From: Hanleya hanleyi | Lineage: Eukaryota; Mollusca; Polyplacophora; Lepidopleurida; Hanleyidae | Length of the DNA stretch: 64,000 bases | Direction of reading: 5' to 3' | NCBI GenBank assembly: GCA_036873755.1 | Contig: JAVTVY010017328.1 | Span: 1 to 64,000 of the forward strand | Part shown: positions 30,851-42,149 of the stretch, piece by piece | Layout of the letters: the number at the start of each line of letters is the position of its first letter | How positions within the stretch are numbered: the first letter of the stretch is position 1 | Notes under the pieces: generated by a model | Database searches by the model: none | What the model was told of the DNA's origin: nothing | Seen by the model: the letters and a program-made list of their open reading frames with translations, nothing else | Made by a program: the position numbers and the translations under genes

Positions 30851-32459
30851 ATCAGTACTTTGAGTACTTTCATTAGTTTAGTAATAATTGGCGAATCTGC
30901 TAGGTATGCCTTCAGATTGTGTTGGATCTTATAGTTTGAACTAGAAACCCATGATCCTAAGCTCAAACGCACATGTTACGTAGGGCGCCATTTTGTACGA
31001 TTGTTGGCAGGAAGCACGGCGGTGTAATGTCTCCTGATGTTTTCGATTAGAGCGTGCCATCAAGCCTTGTAAGTAGTTGACGTTCTGTTCATTATTTCCT
31101 GAACACCCTTGTAGATAATTGTTGACACAGATATTCCTAAATAATAACTGTTTGCTGCATTCTGAGTGTAGTTTTACCATGACCTATTTCAGTCTCCGCA
31201 GTTGTACTTCCCGCCAATGCCATGCTAACTACAGAAAAGATTATTTTTGCTTCAGACAGTCTTTAATATTGTATAAATCTTGTCAGATCTAATGATTGGT
31301 AGCAGTAAATACCAATGTTGTATCGAACCTGAGAGTAGAAGCATTCACCAAGATATTCTTTTTATTTTATTTTATTTTTTTTTATAATATTTGTGCAGTG
31401 GTGAATGGAAAATAGCCAGATTACATGATGTCGTTGGGAGAAACGTACACGAGCTGTCAGATGCTATGTAGTTCTGTGATTTCCGTCATTGGTGAGTCTT
31501 CCTGGGTTGAAATTTATTGTGGAATATTAATTGTGAAATTAATTACTGGTATTGGATAGATGGTATGAGATTTTATTTTGCAATTGATGTCATTAGATTG
31601 TATAATTAACTCATTAATATTGTTATTCATTCTATATAATTATATTGGAAGCATATTAGAATTAGTTTTATGGATTAATTCAACTTTTGATGTCGTGTGC
31701 ATTTTTTCACTTTAGTAGTGTAAAAAATGGCCATCTCTCACCATTGAGAGGGGTGCCCTTTAGGAGCATTTAGAATAACTTTGATAATGTAATGTATTGT
31801 AGCTATCCATTAAGTTAATTGGTGTCGAATAGACTTATTCATTCTGATTCTTAGGTTTATGGTGATATTACCGGGTACTCTGGGACATACCGCTAATTGT
31901 CCGCAGAAAGCCACCGGGGGTGAGTTTCATAGCTCCTCATACATAACTAGTCATGATTCCTTGATATTATTCTAATTAGTGCTGATATTAATTGTTCTAT
32001 TAATCTTTTATATCAAATGTAACTTTGTTAGAATTGATTACGTTCAAGTTCTAGTTATATACAAAAATGGAACGGAATGCGAATTCCATTGGGACAACCA
32101 CTACTAACTGGTCAGTCGATCTACCGACTTTAATTCTAGTTATCACACAACTATGTATAAATAAGGAAAGCAAACAACTGAGTAAGACATTTGTTCTTTA
32201 TTGGATATTTTTCAGGTTTCTTACCTGGGTTCTTACCCACCTGTGATTGGTAATAAATGAATGATGCGTGACCCAACTCACACCTGGCTTCTGTATTGTT
32301 CTTTGGATGCTACGCTACCGCTTAGAGAGTCAGATAGGAGTAGTCTCCCTTACATATATTTAAGTTATTTATACTTCCGTACATCATTTTGCTTGACGAT
32401 GAATATTTAAAAAATGTTGGGAAAACAGGAAACACAAATGGAGTTTACACGGGCGAGGA

Positions 32460-32580
32460 TTTTTTGTTTTATTGCTCGGAAATACGCTAGAACGCCTCTC
32501 CGGCCATCTAAGACCCCTGGAGCTTCAGGGGCCTAGCGGCCCCTGGACCCTCGCCTAATTGGGCTGTGATAGTAGCCCCC
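32460..32580. repeat. Single copy of the GGGGCCTAGGCGGCCCC-core repeat
   Basis: Matches the core of the tandem repeat at 19600-20424, including CTCCGGCCATCTA, GGGGCCTAGCGGCCCC (one base short) and TGGACCCTCGCC, then GGGCTGTGATA. Confidence 0.7.
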
Positions 32581-32744
32581 CAATCATGAATTGCTTCCGT
32601 CGTGCCTGTATGTTATTAGTTCTAAAATGGACTAAAAATTTATAGAATGACCAAATTTTCCAGACAGGGCCAGGGATCACTTTCTTGAATTTTGTGAATT
32701 TCTGTTTATGTCGTATATGAAAAGATTTGCTCTTGTGTCAACAG

Positions 32745-33011
32745 TCCGCCAGACCCATTCGATAAGCTGTACGTTTACTGCCCGATTCGTAACACTAACA
32801 GTATATTTCAAGCATTTGAATCTGCCTTTCAGCAATCTTTTGATTGGAATGAAATGAAACTTTTAAAGTACAAATCACCACTCCTTGAAAAATGGGCCAA
32901 AATGCAGTGGCGTGGGAAGATGATGTCATGGTCTGCTTGTAGGGGTGGAATGTCCCCAAATACCGTCATAACAATTAACCCAGAAACTCTGGCTGTGATA
33001 GGTGAATATAG
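32745..33011 (+). CDS. Candidate internal exon of unknown gene
   Basis: From 32698 to 33012 one plus-strand frame is open for about 105 codons, with balanced composition rich in Trp, Lys, Phe and Tyr. Landmarks are FDKLYVYCPIRN, FESAFQQSFDWNEMKLLKY and EKWAKMQWRGKMMSW. It lacks an early ATG. A good acceptor (CTTGTGTCAACAG, ending 32744) and a near-consensus donor (ATAG/GTAAGAG at 33011/33012) bracket 267 bp, a multiple of three with the same phase at both edges. I do not recognise the protein family. It could be a host exon or a captured fragment between the gypsy and BEL insertions. The window shows no partner exon. Confidence 0.4.
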
Positions 33012-33148
33012 GTAAGAGGCGTGGCATTCCTGTCAGCAACAACAACCAAAAAAAAAAATAGACTCCTCAACCGATGTTTTCGGGCTACATAACAATAAGC
33101 ACCAAGGCACGTCCTGCTGAGGTGGTGGACAACCCCCCACCCTACAGT

Positions 33149-33149
<1 letters not shown>

Positions 33150-33180
<31 letters not shown>
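33150..33180. repeat. (CA)n microsatellite
   Basis: About fifteen CA dinucleotides in tandem. A minus-strand frame of 198 residues that crosses it reads Cys-Val repeats here and is not considered a gene. Confidence 0.95.
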
Positions 33181-33182
<2 letters not shown>

Positions 33183-34139
33183 TTGAAGTCTTCCGGATTT
33201 CCGGACTTTTTATAATCTTCAATAAATTCCCGGATTTTCTGATTTACTGTCTCACCCGAACATGTTGTTGTTGCTATTTTCGTCGATAGTGAACCTCCGT
33301 TAAACCACTCTAACAAACAAAAAATCTTTTGGCTTGGGTTTGAGAATCCCCCAAAAATATAAATTATGTGATTAAAATTCGAGTTATGTACCTCCAGGGG
33401 TTTTAATAAGTTTGAAATAACCAGTTCCCGAGTGATCGGTGTTTTATTTCCAGCATAGTGCGATCTCCCCGCAGAGTGGTGTTTCCAAAAATAGACTCTG
33501 CAAGCAGCTTTACTGTTAAGCAGGTCAGAGAATGCCGATTGCCTGTCGCTGTCTGCAGTAGCTGAGGGCATGTTGTTCTCGTCCCGTGAATGTAACGGAA
33601 AGCAAGGGTGAATGTAACGGTTACCCCGTGTTCATAACGAAAGTTTGAGACTCAGTCACTGTTGACAATGTCAGACGTATTTATAGTATAAAGTAGACTA
33701 TGTGAAAATTGTTGACAACATGACGACTGACCTCAAGGACTTTGAAACTGGAGTCAAAGACAAATTTAAATGGTCGCGGCTGAAGGAAAAATATATCAGT
33801 GGCGACCATAAAATAAGCCTGGCTATGCGTTGTGCATATTGTGCAACGTTGAACTGAAATTATACGTGACCGCTGGAAGATTGACATGAAAAATGCAAAA
33901 ATCTAAAAATTCGAAAACTTCTCAAATCTTATGGCACTTTACCCTGTCTGTTTACTTCCTCAGAGTCTGATGTTGAGTGCACAGAGCCAAATTGATTTGC
34001 TTCCAGTAGTGCGGCATCTACATCATGCTTGCTTTGATGAATGGAACTTTTTGTCCAGTATTTGAATTATGTACTGAAAACATGAGCAGTGTGACTAGCG
34101 TCACATGACCTACGAAGTAGGGTTTGGTATGATTGACCT
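33181..34139. other. Flank before the BEL element
   Basis: No gene recognised. CATGAGCAGTGTGACTAGCG followed by CCTACGAAGTAGG (34083-34128) recurs inverted near 44900-44945, marking a repeat family that also contributes to the foldback structure at 42150-43444. Confidence 0.45.
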
Positions 34140-34144
34140 GTGTA

Positions 34145-34982
34145 TGTATCGATCTTAAATCGAAGAATTCTATAACGCAATGCACTGTCCTTGGTTACTG
34201 TTTATTGTAACATCACAAAGAGTTGACATCCTTTAGTGACGATAACGGTTACAATCTGACGGTGTTAACAGTGATTGACTGAAATAGATAAAAGAACACA
34301 ATTCTTAGCTTTACAGCTTGGCTGGACAATTAGCAACAAACGATATAGAAAGGAATTTACATTTAATGGGAATAGCGAGGAAACGAACATATTTTTACAG
34401 TGTAGTCCGAAAAGCTTGGAGATATTTTTACAGTGTATTCCGAAAACTTATTTCGTTATTCCAGTTATCAAATACATCATGTAATCCAGTAATTCACCGC
34501 TTATTTACTATGGACGCAATCTATACACGCGTACAGATCGGCAAAACTTTCCAGATAAAACACATAGCGATACACTTATACACGCTGTCGTTGTTGTATG
34601 GCGGTAAAACAACAATACAGACAAACTTTGCGGAACACAAACTTAGACAGCTCAAACTGACAGAACCTCAATTTAAATCGTAAACATTTACAGGTACGTT
34701 ATAGATCATACCTTTATAAGCATTTTAACAACATTCGATGCAGAGAAATATGTTACTATACCGTTTTTATAGACCTCCGGCACCAAACGGTTTCCCAAAA
34801 CAATCACAGATCTGCCATGTTTTCATTCGCGCCACAGACGACCCGCACTTTACAACCACGTGCTACTAGCGAAAAGACTACAAGAGTTATCTCCCCTGAA
34901 ACGACTTTTCCTAACAAAAATAAATCTGTGCCGTTATCGTGGTGAATATAATCCAATGAACTATAAATGCTAGACCATTACA
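34145..34982 (-). repeat. BEL/Pao LTR (3' LTR of the minus-strand element)
   Basis: 838 bp; on the plus strand starts TGTATC and ends ATTACA. It is preceded by gtgta (34140-34144), identical to gtgta after the other LTR (40382-40386), a 5-bp target duplication. It differs from the right LTR mainly by a local duplication around TATTTTTACAGTGTA near 34388-34440. Frames of about 120 residues inside both LTRs are not counted as genes. Confidence 0.95.
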
Positions 34983-35117
34983 TACCGGCCCCCAAATTGT
35001 TGCTGGGGAGAGAAACAATTTTTATCAAGTTCACAAGAAATGGTCAAAGCAGATAACGAATCCGGTACTGTCATTACCAAGGTCTTCAGATGTTTGCACA
35101 CTAATCAGTCATGTAGT

Positions 35118-35976
35118 TCATGTTGAAACGGCATCATCTGCCTCCAGAATAAGACAGAGCTTGTCTACTGGTCGCAGTAGAACAGTGGATTTCGTTTTCA
35201 CTTTGGCTACACGAACGAAACCCTTTTTGTCCTTTACCCTTTACCACCTCCAATACCTTTACGAGAGCCCAAGAGTTTCTCGGAGTGTTTTTCACCACAA
35301 GTACGACGTCACCGATACTGATGTTTCTCCTAGGCAGAATCCATTTCTGACGCTCCTGGAGTAATGGCAAATATTCCCTCAACCAGCGACACCAAAACAG
35401 ATCTGCTAGGTATTGTACTTGACGCCATCTGCGTTTTACATAATTGTCAGTCTTACAAAAGACTCCTGGGGGAAACTGTTTCCCCGGACGAAGCAACAAC
35501 AGGTGGTTCGGGGTCAGACCCTCAAAATCTTCAGGATCGTTCGGTACTGCTGTGAGCGGGCGTCCATTAAGAATGGCCTCTACTTCACAAAATAGAGTCT
35601 GTAAAGCTTCGTGGTCAAGGCGAATCACTTGTTGCTGGAGTAGAGAGTACAGGACTTTACGAACGGGCCGGATTAAGCGTTCCCACACACCACCAAAGTG
35701 TGATGCAGAGGGTGGATTGAAAGCCCATGTGATACCCTTTTGTAGAAGTGCTTCGTGTATTTTGGACTGGTTCCATCTTTCAATCTCTTGGCGCATTTCA
35801 CGCTCACTGCCAACCAAGTTCGTTCCGTTATCCGATCTGATGAAGTTGACCGGCCCCCTTCTCGCAATGAATCGACGAATGGCGTTGATACAAGAGTCGG
35901 TATCCATTGAGCATGCAACTTCCAAATGGACCGCGCGACTAGTCATACACGTGAATATGACACCATAACGTTTAAC
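35118..35976 (-). pseudogene. BEL/Pao pol, integrase core and C-terminal part
   Basis: Continues the pol frame after a single in-frame TAA at about 35977-35979. The integrase core is visible with FIRSDNGTN, then PPSASHFGGVWERLIRP (catalytic Asp and Glu). The conserved C-terminal BEL block has LTPNHLLLLRPG and NYVKRRWRQVQYLADLFW. A frameshift near 35215 separates the last roughly 30 codons; the alternative frame runs to a TGA at 35118. The stop and frameshift mean no intact integrase could be made. Confidence 0.85.
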
Positions 35977-37965
35977 TTATGTACGTCCCCGCTTCACAGT
36001 AATAGGGCCGAAGTAATCCATGCCAACTTTGACGAAACAAGGTAGATCGGGTGCTAGACGCTCCTCGGGTAAGTCCGCCATCTTTTGTTGACCTGCGCGT
36101 GCTTGGTATTTACGACATGTCACACATTTCGAGAGAAGCGACTTAATCGCAGAGTTCACTCCAATGATCCAGTATCTCTGCCTAACTACATTCAGCATGG
36201 CGTTCTTGCCTAGGTGTCCCACTGACATGTGGACTTCTCTGAAGACGAGTTCTGACAAATGAGAGTCTTTAGGAAGTATGACCTGATGCTTTGCGTCGTA
36301 AGGAATCGATGCACGGTCCAGACGGCCTCCAACTCTCAAAAGTCCATCTACCAAAATTGGGTTCAATTTATGTAGTTTGCTGGAACCTTTGATCTGATGT
36401 TCACAACTCTGGTCGTTACCAAGGATATGCATTTCTTCTGTGAAATGCTGTTTCTGCACATAGCGGATCAACGCTCTTTCAGCTTCAAGGTAAGTTTCAT
36501 TTGTCAAATGAGCCCGAGATAGCCCATTTCGAATATCTCTGGATTCTTCCTTTCTGAGAGCCAGCATTTTCTCCACTACAAGTTTAGTCTGTAAAATTGG
36601 GTCTGGTTCAACCTCTTGGATTTGTCGTATGAATGTCTTTCGTAGTTGACTTCTGCGCCGAAGATTGCGCATGGCAACCAGAATCCAACCTACACATTTC
36701 TTTAGTTTGTGCCAGTTAGAATGATGATCAATGAATCTGTCCATGGTGTGAGAAGATTGGTCTGAGACTGCGGTATGTACCATCTTCTTAACCTCTGGAT
36801 CCTCTACATCAAGGTCTTTCGAAATCGACAAAGCCGGTGGCCATTCCGCATCAGGAAGCCACAAGAATTCTGGACCATTCAGCCAGGCTTTGTTCTGTAA
36901 AAGTTTCCCCATCGGCATCCCTCTAGATGCACAGTCGGCTGGATTTCGGCCGAAATCGACATACCTCCACTGCTGTGGGTCAGAAGCTTCTCGAATAACC
37001 GTTAATCTGTTTGCCACAAACGTATGGAATCTCGATGTTTCGTTGCTGATGTACCGCAATACTGACATACTATCAGTCCAATAGTCGACTTCGTTCACTC
37101 GGTAGTCTATTTCCATGAGTAACATCTTTGCTATACGAACGGCTACGGTAGCCGCTGTCAGTTCCATACGAGGCGTAGTCACCTTCTTCAGAGGAGCCAC
37201 CCTGGCCTTACCCACCAAAAGAGAACAGTGTCGTTGTCCTCTATCATCGATCAGACGAAGGTAAGTAGCTACACCATAGCCCACATCGCTGGCATCTGAG
37301 AAAACATGCATCTGGCAAGAGGTAAGTTTCCCAAAGTCCCAAGGTTGGTAGCATCGTGGCAACTGGAGATTTGCCAACAGTGGAAGCTCTGCGTGCCACT
37401 GCAACCAAGCCCGCAGAGTGGTACCGGCTACTTCCTCGTCCCAGCCGATACCTTGTCGACATAAATTCTGTAGTATCACTTTAGCGGTCAGTATGTAAGG
37501 AGCAGCTAAGCCAAGTGGGTCATAGGTAGAACTAGCTATGGACAATATATTTCTCCTTGTAGGCATTTGGTCTTTAACTTTGATACTGAAACCCAAACTG
37601 TCCGATTCAGCTGACCAGTGCACACCCAAAGCGCGCTCACTTGGAAGAGGTTCGCTGTCAAGATTTATGTGCCTTACCTCCTGGGCTCTCTCTTCAGCAG
37701 GTACAGATTCCAAGACAGTATGGTCATTGCTCTTCCACTTAGTCAAGTGAAAACCACCTCTTTGACATAGGTTGGTAAGATCACGAACAAGAATTACTCG
37801 ACTCGGAGTCTCGACTGATGTGAGGCAATCATCGACATAAAAGTTTTTGCGAATGACATTAGCTGTAGTCTTCCCAAACTCAATCTCGTTGTCCTCAGCT
37901 ATTTGTTGTAAAGCAGCACTCGCACAGCTGGGTGAGGACACTGCACCGAACAAGTGGACTAACAT
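35977..37965 (-). pseudogene. BEL/Pao pol: RT C-terminal part, RNase H, integrase zinc finger
   Basis: The 662-codon frame begins inside the RT (HLFGAVSSPSCASAAL), carries the catalytic FYVDDCLTS (residues 42-50), then RNase H (HVFSDASDVGYGV, PRMELTAATVAV, YWTDSMSVLRYI). The integrase zinc finger (HMSVGHLG, CVTCRKY) and GMDYFGPI, the first integrase Asp, follow. It ends at an in-frame TAA where integrase should continue. The order protease-RT-RNase H-integrase, with this A17-type RT, identifies BEL/Pao. The upstream RT half lies in another frame. Confidence 0.9.
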
Positions 37966-38384
37966 CCGGTATGCAACAGGTTTAGCCTGTAGATCTCCAT
38001 CCGGCCACCAGAAGAAGCGTAGACAATCACAATCCTTCCTAGGTACTCTGACCTGGTAAACATTGACTCCACATCACTAAGGATCGCAATTTTCTCTTGC
38101 CTGAATCGCAAGAGAACGCCAATCAAGTTGCTCGTCAAGTTGGGACCTTGGAGAAGCCTGTTGTTTAGTGATACACCATTATATGATGCCGTGCAGTCGA
38201 AGACCACTCTCACTTTCTCTGGTTTCTTAGGGTGGTACACCCCATGGTGGATGTACCAAACCCTTCCATCATCTCTTTGTTCCCTAACATCATCGATGGA
38301 ACGCTCTGGGAAATCCATGCCCATGGAATGTCTCACCAATTGATCTAAACTCTTGAGCTCTTCCATCTCACGAATAGCAATCAC
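37959..38384 (-). pseudogene. BEL/Pao RT N-terminal part
   Basis: Encodes the linker and first RT motifs: [46 protein letters not shown] and [10 protein letters not shown] one-base loss in the T run after this last motif (about 38055) throws the frame off. Similarity continues in another frame until it joins the frame starting 37965. The region between 38384 and the protease at 38569 is also frame-broken. Confidence 0.85.
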
Positions 38385-38568
38385 AGCTGCTCTGTTGACA
38401 GAATAGGTAGTGGATCCGGTACCTGCAGACTGCAGCCAGTTGGGAGGACGGACTACGTTCCAAACAATCCAACCCAGACGTGATTTTGTGACGTGTGGAC
38501 TACCAGGAGGACCAGGAGGAGATCGATAGGAGAGTAGGCGTCAGGAACATTATTCCCTATCAGTAACC

Positions 38569-39117
38569 CTATCTCTGCGTCAATCTGAGGAAGATCCATA
38601 TCGAGATATCCTTTGTGGTTGGTATGTGCTCTAAGCCCACTGGCATCTTCTCCTTGGTATACATCTTAAGAAGTTCAAAGGCATTTTCCATTTGAAGACC
38701 CCCAATCTCCATTCCTTGCACAGCAAATGTGTTCATCTGATGAGGCACACCCATAGTATCAAGTGTGATTTGCATGCGTTTTCCAGTGCCCCCAAGTTTA
38801 CGCATGAGATTCTCTGTGCAAAAAGACACACTGCTACCACAGTCCAAGAATGCGTAAGTACGAACCGTTTGCAGACCGTTCTTCAATTGTACTGTCACCG
38901 AGACTATGGCCATAGTACTTTCACCGTCACTAGCTCCAATATCGTCTCGAGTCGAAGAGTTGACACGGGAACATGCACTGGCCATGACTTTGTCGTCAGT
39001 AGACGAATACGTGCCCGCATAGTGACAGATAGTCGGGTGACGCCCTTGACACCGTCTACACGTTGACTTACCACGACAAAGTTTGCGCTGATGCCATGTT
39101 TTAGGCACCCAAAACAC
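38569..39117 (-). pseudogene. BEL/Pao zinc knuckle tail and aspartic protease
   Basis: The frame holds the second half of a gag zinc-knuckle region (CRGKSTCRRCQGRHPTIC). It then carries an aspartic protease with AFLDCGSSVSFCTENLMRKL, in which DCGSS is the catalytic loop of the BEL-type (DUF1758-like) protease. The first half of the knuckle (KGMCFGCLKHG) lies in the overlapping frame 39188-38904, so an indel sits inside the knuckle near 39085. The usual spacing to RT is kept. Confidence 0.85.
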
Positions 39118-39130
39118 ATCCCTTTCGATT

Positions 39131-39551
39131 TTAGAAAGTTAATTCTCTCTGCATATGGTAATGCGCTGATTGATTCACAGTTTTCCAAAGAGTGTTTAGC
39201 ATCTTTACAATAGGTGCATGGAACGAAAAGGCACTTCCCTTCAATCCAACAGCTGGAGTATCAACCGCATCACCCGTTTTCACAGGTAACAGCCCTTGAG
39301 GCCTATCCAGGGGCTGTACTACTTCCTTACTACCCTCGGCAACCTTTGTTGCGAAGCTTCCCTTACTTCTAAAACGTTGTTTCTGCTCTGGTCCCTTACT
39401 GTTAAGTGACTTGGGTTCTGTACGTAATGCATCACGAGCATACGTGGGGTCGTTAACCTTTCTTGATTCTTTCTTGACGAAATCCACCAAATGATGAAAC
39501 TCCGCTACCTCCGGTCCTCATGTTTAGATCCCGTTCACTATTTGAAGCCAT
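39131..39551 (-). pseudogene. BEL/Pao gag, internally deleted
   Basis: An ATG at 39551, shortly inside the 5' LTR, opens a short N-terminal gag sequence (MASNSERDLNMRTGG). After about 20 codons the DNA jumps, in another frame, to the C-terminal gag region (VDFVKKESRKVNDPTYARDA) that normally precedes the zinc knuckles. The capsid-coding middle, normally about a kilobase or more, is missing. This explains why the whole element is only 6.2 kb. Confidence 0.75.
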
Positions 39552-39579
39552 TTTGGTTGTGATCCAAAAAAGTCAATGA

Positions 39580-40381
39580 TGTATCTATCTTAAATCGAAT
39601 AATTCTATAACGCAATGCACTGTCCTTGTTTACTGTTTATTGTAACATCACAAAGAGTTGACATCCTTTAGTGACGATAACGGTTACAATCTGACGGTGT
39701 TAACAGTGATTGACTGAAATAGATAAAAGAAAACAATTCTTAGCTTTACAGCTTCGCTGGACAATTAGCAACAAACGATATAGAAAGGAATTTACATTTA
39801 ACTGGAATAGCGAGGACACATATTTTTACAGTGTAGTCCGAAAACTTATTTCGTTATTCCAGTTATCAAATACATCATGTAATCCAGTAATTCACCGCTT
39901 ATTTACTATGGACGCAATCTATACACGCGTACAGATCGGCAAAACTTTCCAGATAAAACACATAGCGATACACTTATACACGCTGTCGTTGTTGTATGGC
40001 GGTAAAACAACAATACAGACAAACTTTGCGGAACACAAACTTAGACAGCTCAAACTAACAGAACCTCAATTTAAATCGTAAACATTTACAGGTACGTTAA
40101 TAGATCATACCTTTATAAGCATTTTAACAACATTCGATACAGAGAAATATGTTACTATACCGTTTTTATAGACCTCCGGCACCAAACGGTTTCCCAAAAC
40201 AATCACTGATCTGCCATGTTTTCATTCGCGCCACAGACGACCCGCACTTTACAACCACGTGCTACTAGCGAAAAGACTACAAGAGTTATCTCCCCTGAAA
40301 CGACTTTTCCTAACAAAAATAAATCTGTGCCGTTATCGTGGTGAATATAATCCAATGAACTATAAATGCTAGACCATTACA
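39580..40381 (-). repeat. BEL/Pao LTR (5' LTR of the minus-strand element)
   Basis: 802 bp, TGTATC...ATTACA on the plus strand, followed by the duplication gtgta at 40382-40386. It contains the element promoter for minus-strand transcription; no individual promoter motif is singled out. Near-identical to 34145-34982 apart from the extra local duplication there. Confidence 0.95.
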
Positions 40382-40386
40382 GTGTA

Positions 40387-40802
40387 CCTTGACCTAAGAC
40401 TGACCATTTCCATTGTCGTACGAGGCATTGAGACATGTTTGTGCCAATTTCGAGGTTTCTAGGTCACCTAATTAGGTGGCATTGACCTTGACCCAATTAG
40501 GTCAGTTCACAGTGACCTAATTAAGCGCATTTCCATGATCTTGGGAGACATCAGGACATTTTTTGCAAATTTCGAGGTTTATAGGTCACCTAATTGTGTG
40601 AAAGATAAAAGATATCAAAATTGTGTATAAAATTCTGTGTGTTTTATTGAGATAGAAAAATATAACACAATTGTAGAATATATCAGTCCTCGCTCTGTTC
40701 ACCAAGCAGAACGTATCCCTAGCTCTTTAATCCAGGAGGGTGACTGGTATAAATCCACTGATGAGACAAATGATGTGGTGGTGAATGAACGGATTCTATG
40801 GA
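40387..40802. repeat. Degenerate repeat of GGTCACCTAATTAGG-type blocks
   Basis: Blocks AGGTCACCTAATTAGGT, TTGACCCAATTAGGTCA and GTGACCTAATTAAG recur within 200 bp together with CAATTTCGAGGTTT (twice). The sequence looks like two or three decayed tandem units of a GGTCA-rich repeat. Confidence 0.5.
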
Positions 40803-42149
40803 CACACACACCAACACATTCCGTGGCAGTGATTCTGTATCCCTAATCAAGGAATCAAAATGGATCAAGATTTGAAACAAGAAAAATTTAGACATATTCT
40901 GTTTACACATGTAATGTTTTTGTTTAAATTATATCCCAGTGTGATATATAGTCAATATTCAAGAGGTACAATTTTTATTTAAAACTCGAAGTATGTGCTC
41001 ATATTTTCACATCATGATCAAAGTTACTTCATCTAGTTAAATCTACCCAAAGAAAATAAATTAAGACCCTTTAAACATGCTGTCAATGCCAAATGTTGAG
41101 TTTTATACAGCTGTAGATCAGGGCTCTGGGTGCATATATCATGTTTCCATACACTTGATGCACGCAACAGCAAAAACAAAGCCTCCTTGAACAACCTATC
41201 TTTGTACAGGTACATGTAACTATTCTCTCTCAAAAGAAAACAATTCGCGCCAGGAAGGACTTTTTTTAAGCTAATTTAGTTTTGTAGGGGCCTACTTAGA
41301 TCAGTAATTGTCACGAAATTTCTTTGATTATATCTTAATTGCAACCATGCTTGTTCCTCAAACCTGACATGCTTGAGCTATGTACATGTATAACCCACTT
41401 TCATTTGAGAGTCCAGACATTCCACCATAAATGTGAACAAATTGTACTCAACATGGAATAATTATTTTCACACTACCAAATAGTTTAACTAGATGAATAG
41501 TTCACCAGCTGTTAATTTTGAGACCCATTTCTACAGTATCAGTACTGTGTTACTATCTGTAGCAGTTGAAACCCAGTAAAACTTAAACAATTAAAATCAG
41601 TGAAGAAATGTGTCTGTTGAATAACAGAAAATATGGTATGGAGATTTGAATGAGTCAACTACTAAACAGCTTACAATATGATACCAACAAAATGTCCCAA
41701 CATAAGCTGATAAATTCCTTGGGTGGCTTGCAGGATGGCTTTTTTTCACCCTCAGTAAACTTTTAGTGCTATAGCCCGGACGTCTTTAATGCGCGGATGT
41801 CGGATAGCACAGTGGTAAATTTAACAGACCTATGACAGAAGGTAAATGTACGTTTCATTACTATGCCAGAGACCTTATATGGTCTCTGGTATGATTATTG
41901 CATCAGCTTGCGCTTTCAGCTTGGGACCTTCGTCTATTAGACTAAATTCACTCATTTATCCATTGGTTAAATGGGCCCCATTTACACAAAACTCAAAGTC
42001 GCTCAACTTCGCTGAAATTACCAGAACCGGTGTGTCGTGATATGCCGTATCAGGGAACCTTCAAAAGTCACAGTGAAACATACAGCCAAGGGTTTCCGAT
42101 GGGCATGACGGTGCACTCGCTGAGCCATCAATAAATAATAAAAAAATAA

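Larger units (their letters stand above)
29183..32354 (+). repeat. Ty3/gypsy 3' LTR, interrupted
   Basis: Starts TGTAATGG and ends CTTACA at 32354, followed by tata (32355-32358), matching the target duplication before 20741. Similarity to the 5' LTR runs 29183-29347 and resumes at about 30875. The intervening 1.5 kb is a later insertion. The LTR has also lost 27 bp near 32150 that the 5' copy keeps. Confidence 0.9.

Noticed and set aside
32975..33571. 198-residue minus-strand frame
   Set aside because: It reads through a (CA)n microsatellite and AT-rich DNA; no domain or splice support.
34275..34683. Conserved 121-residue plus-strand frame, also at 39710-40081
   Set aside because: It is present in both BEL LTRs simply because LTRs are identical by replication; it runs antisense to the element and has no recognised domain.
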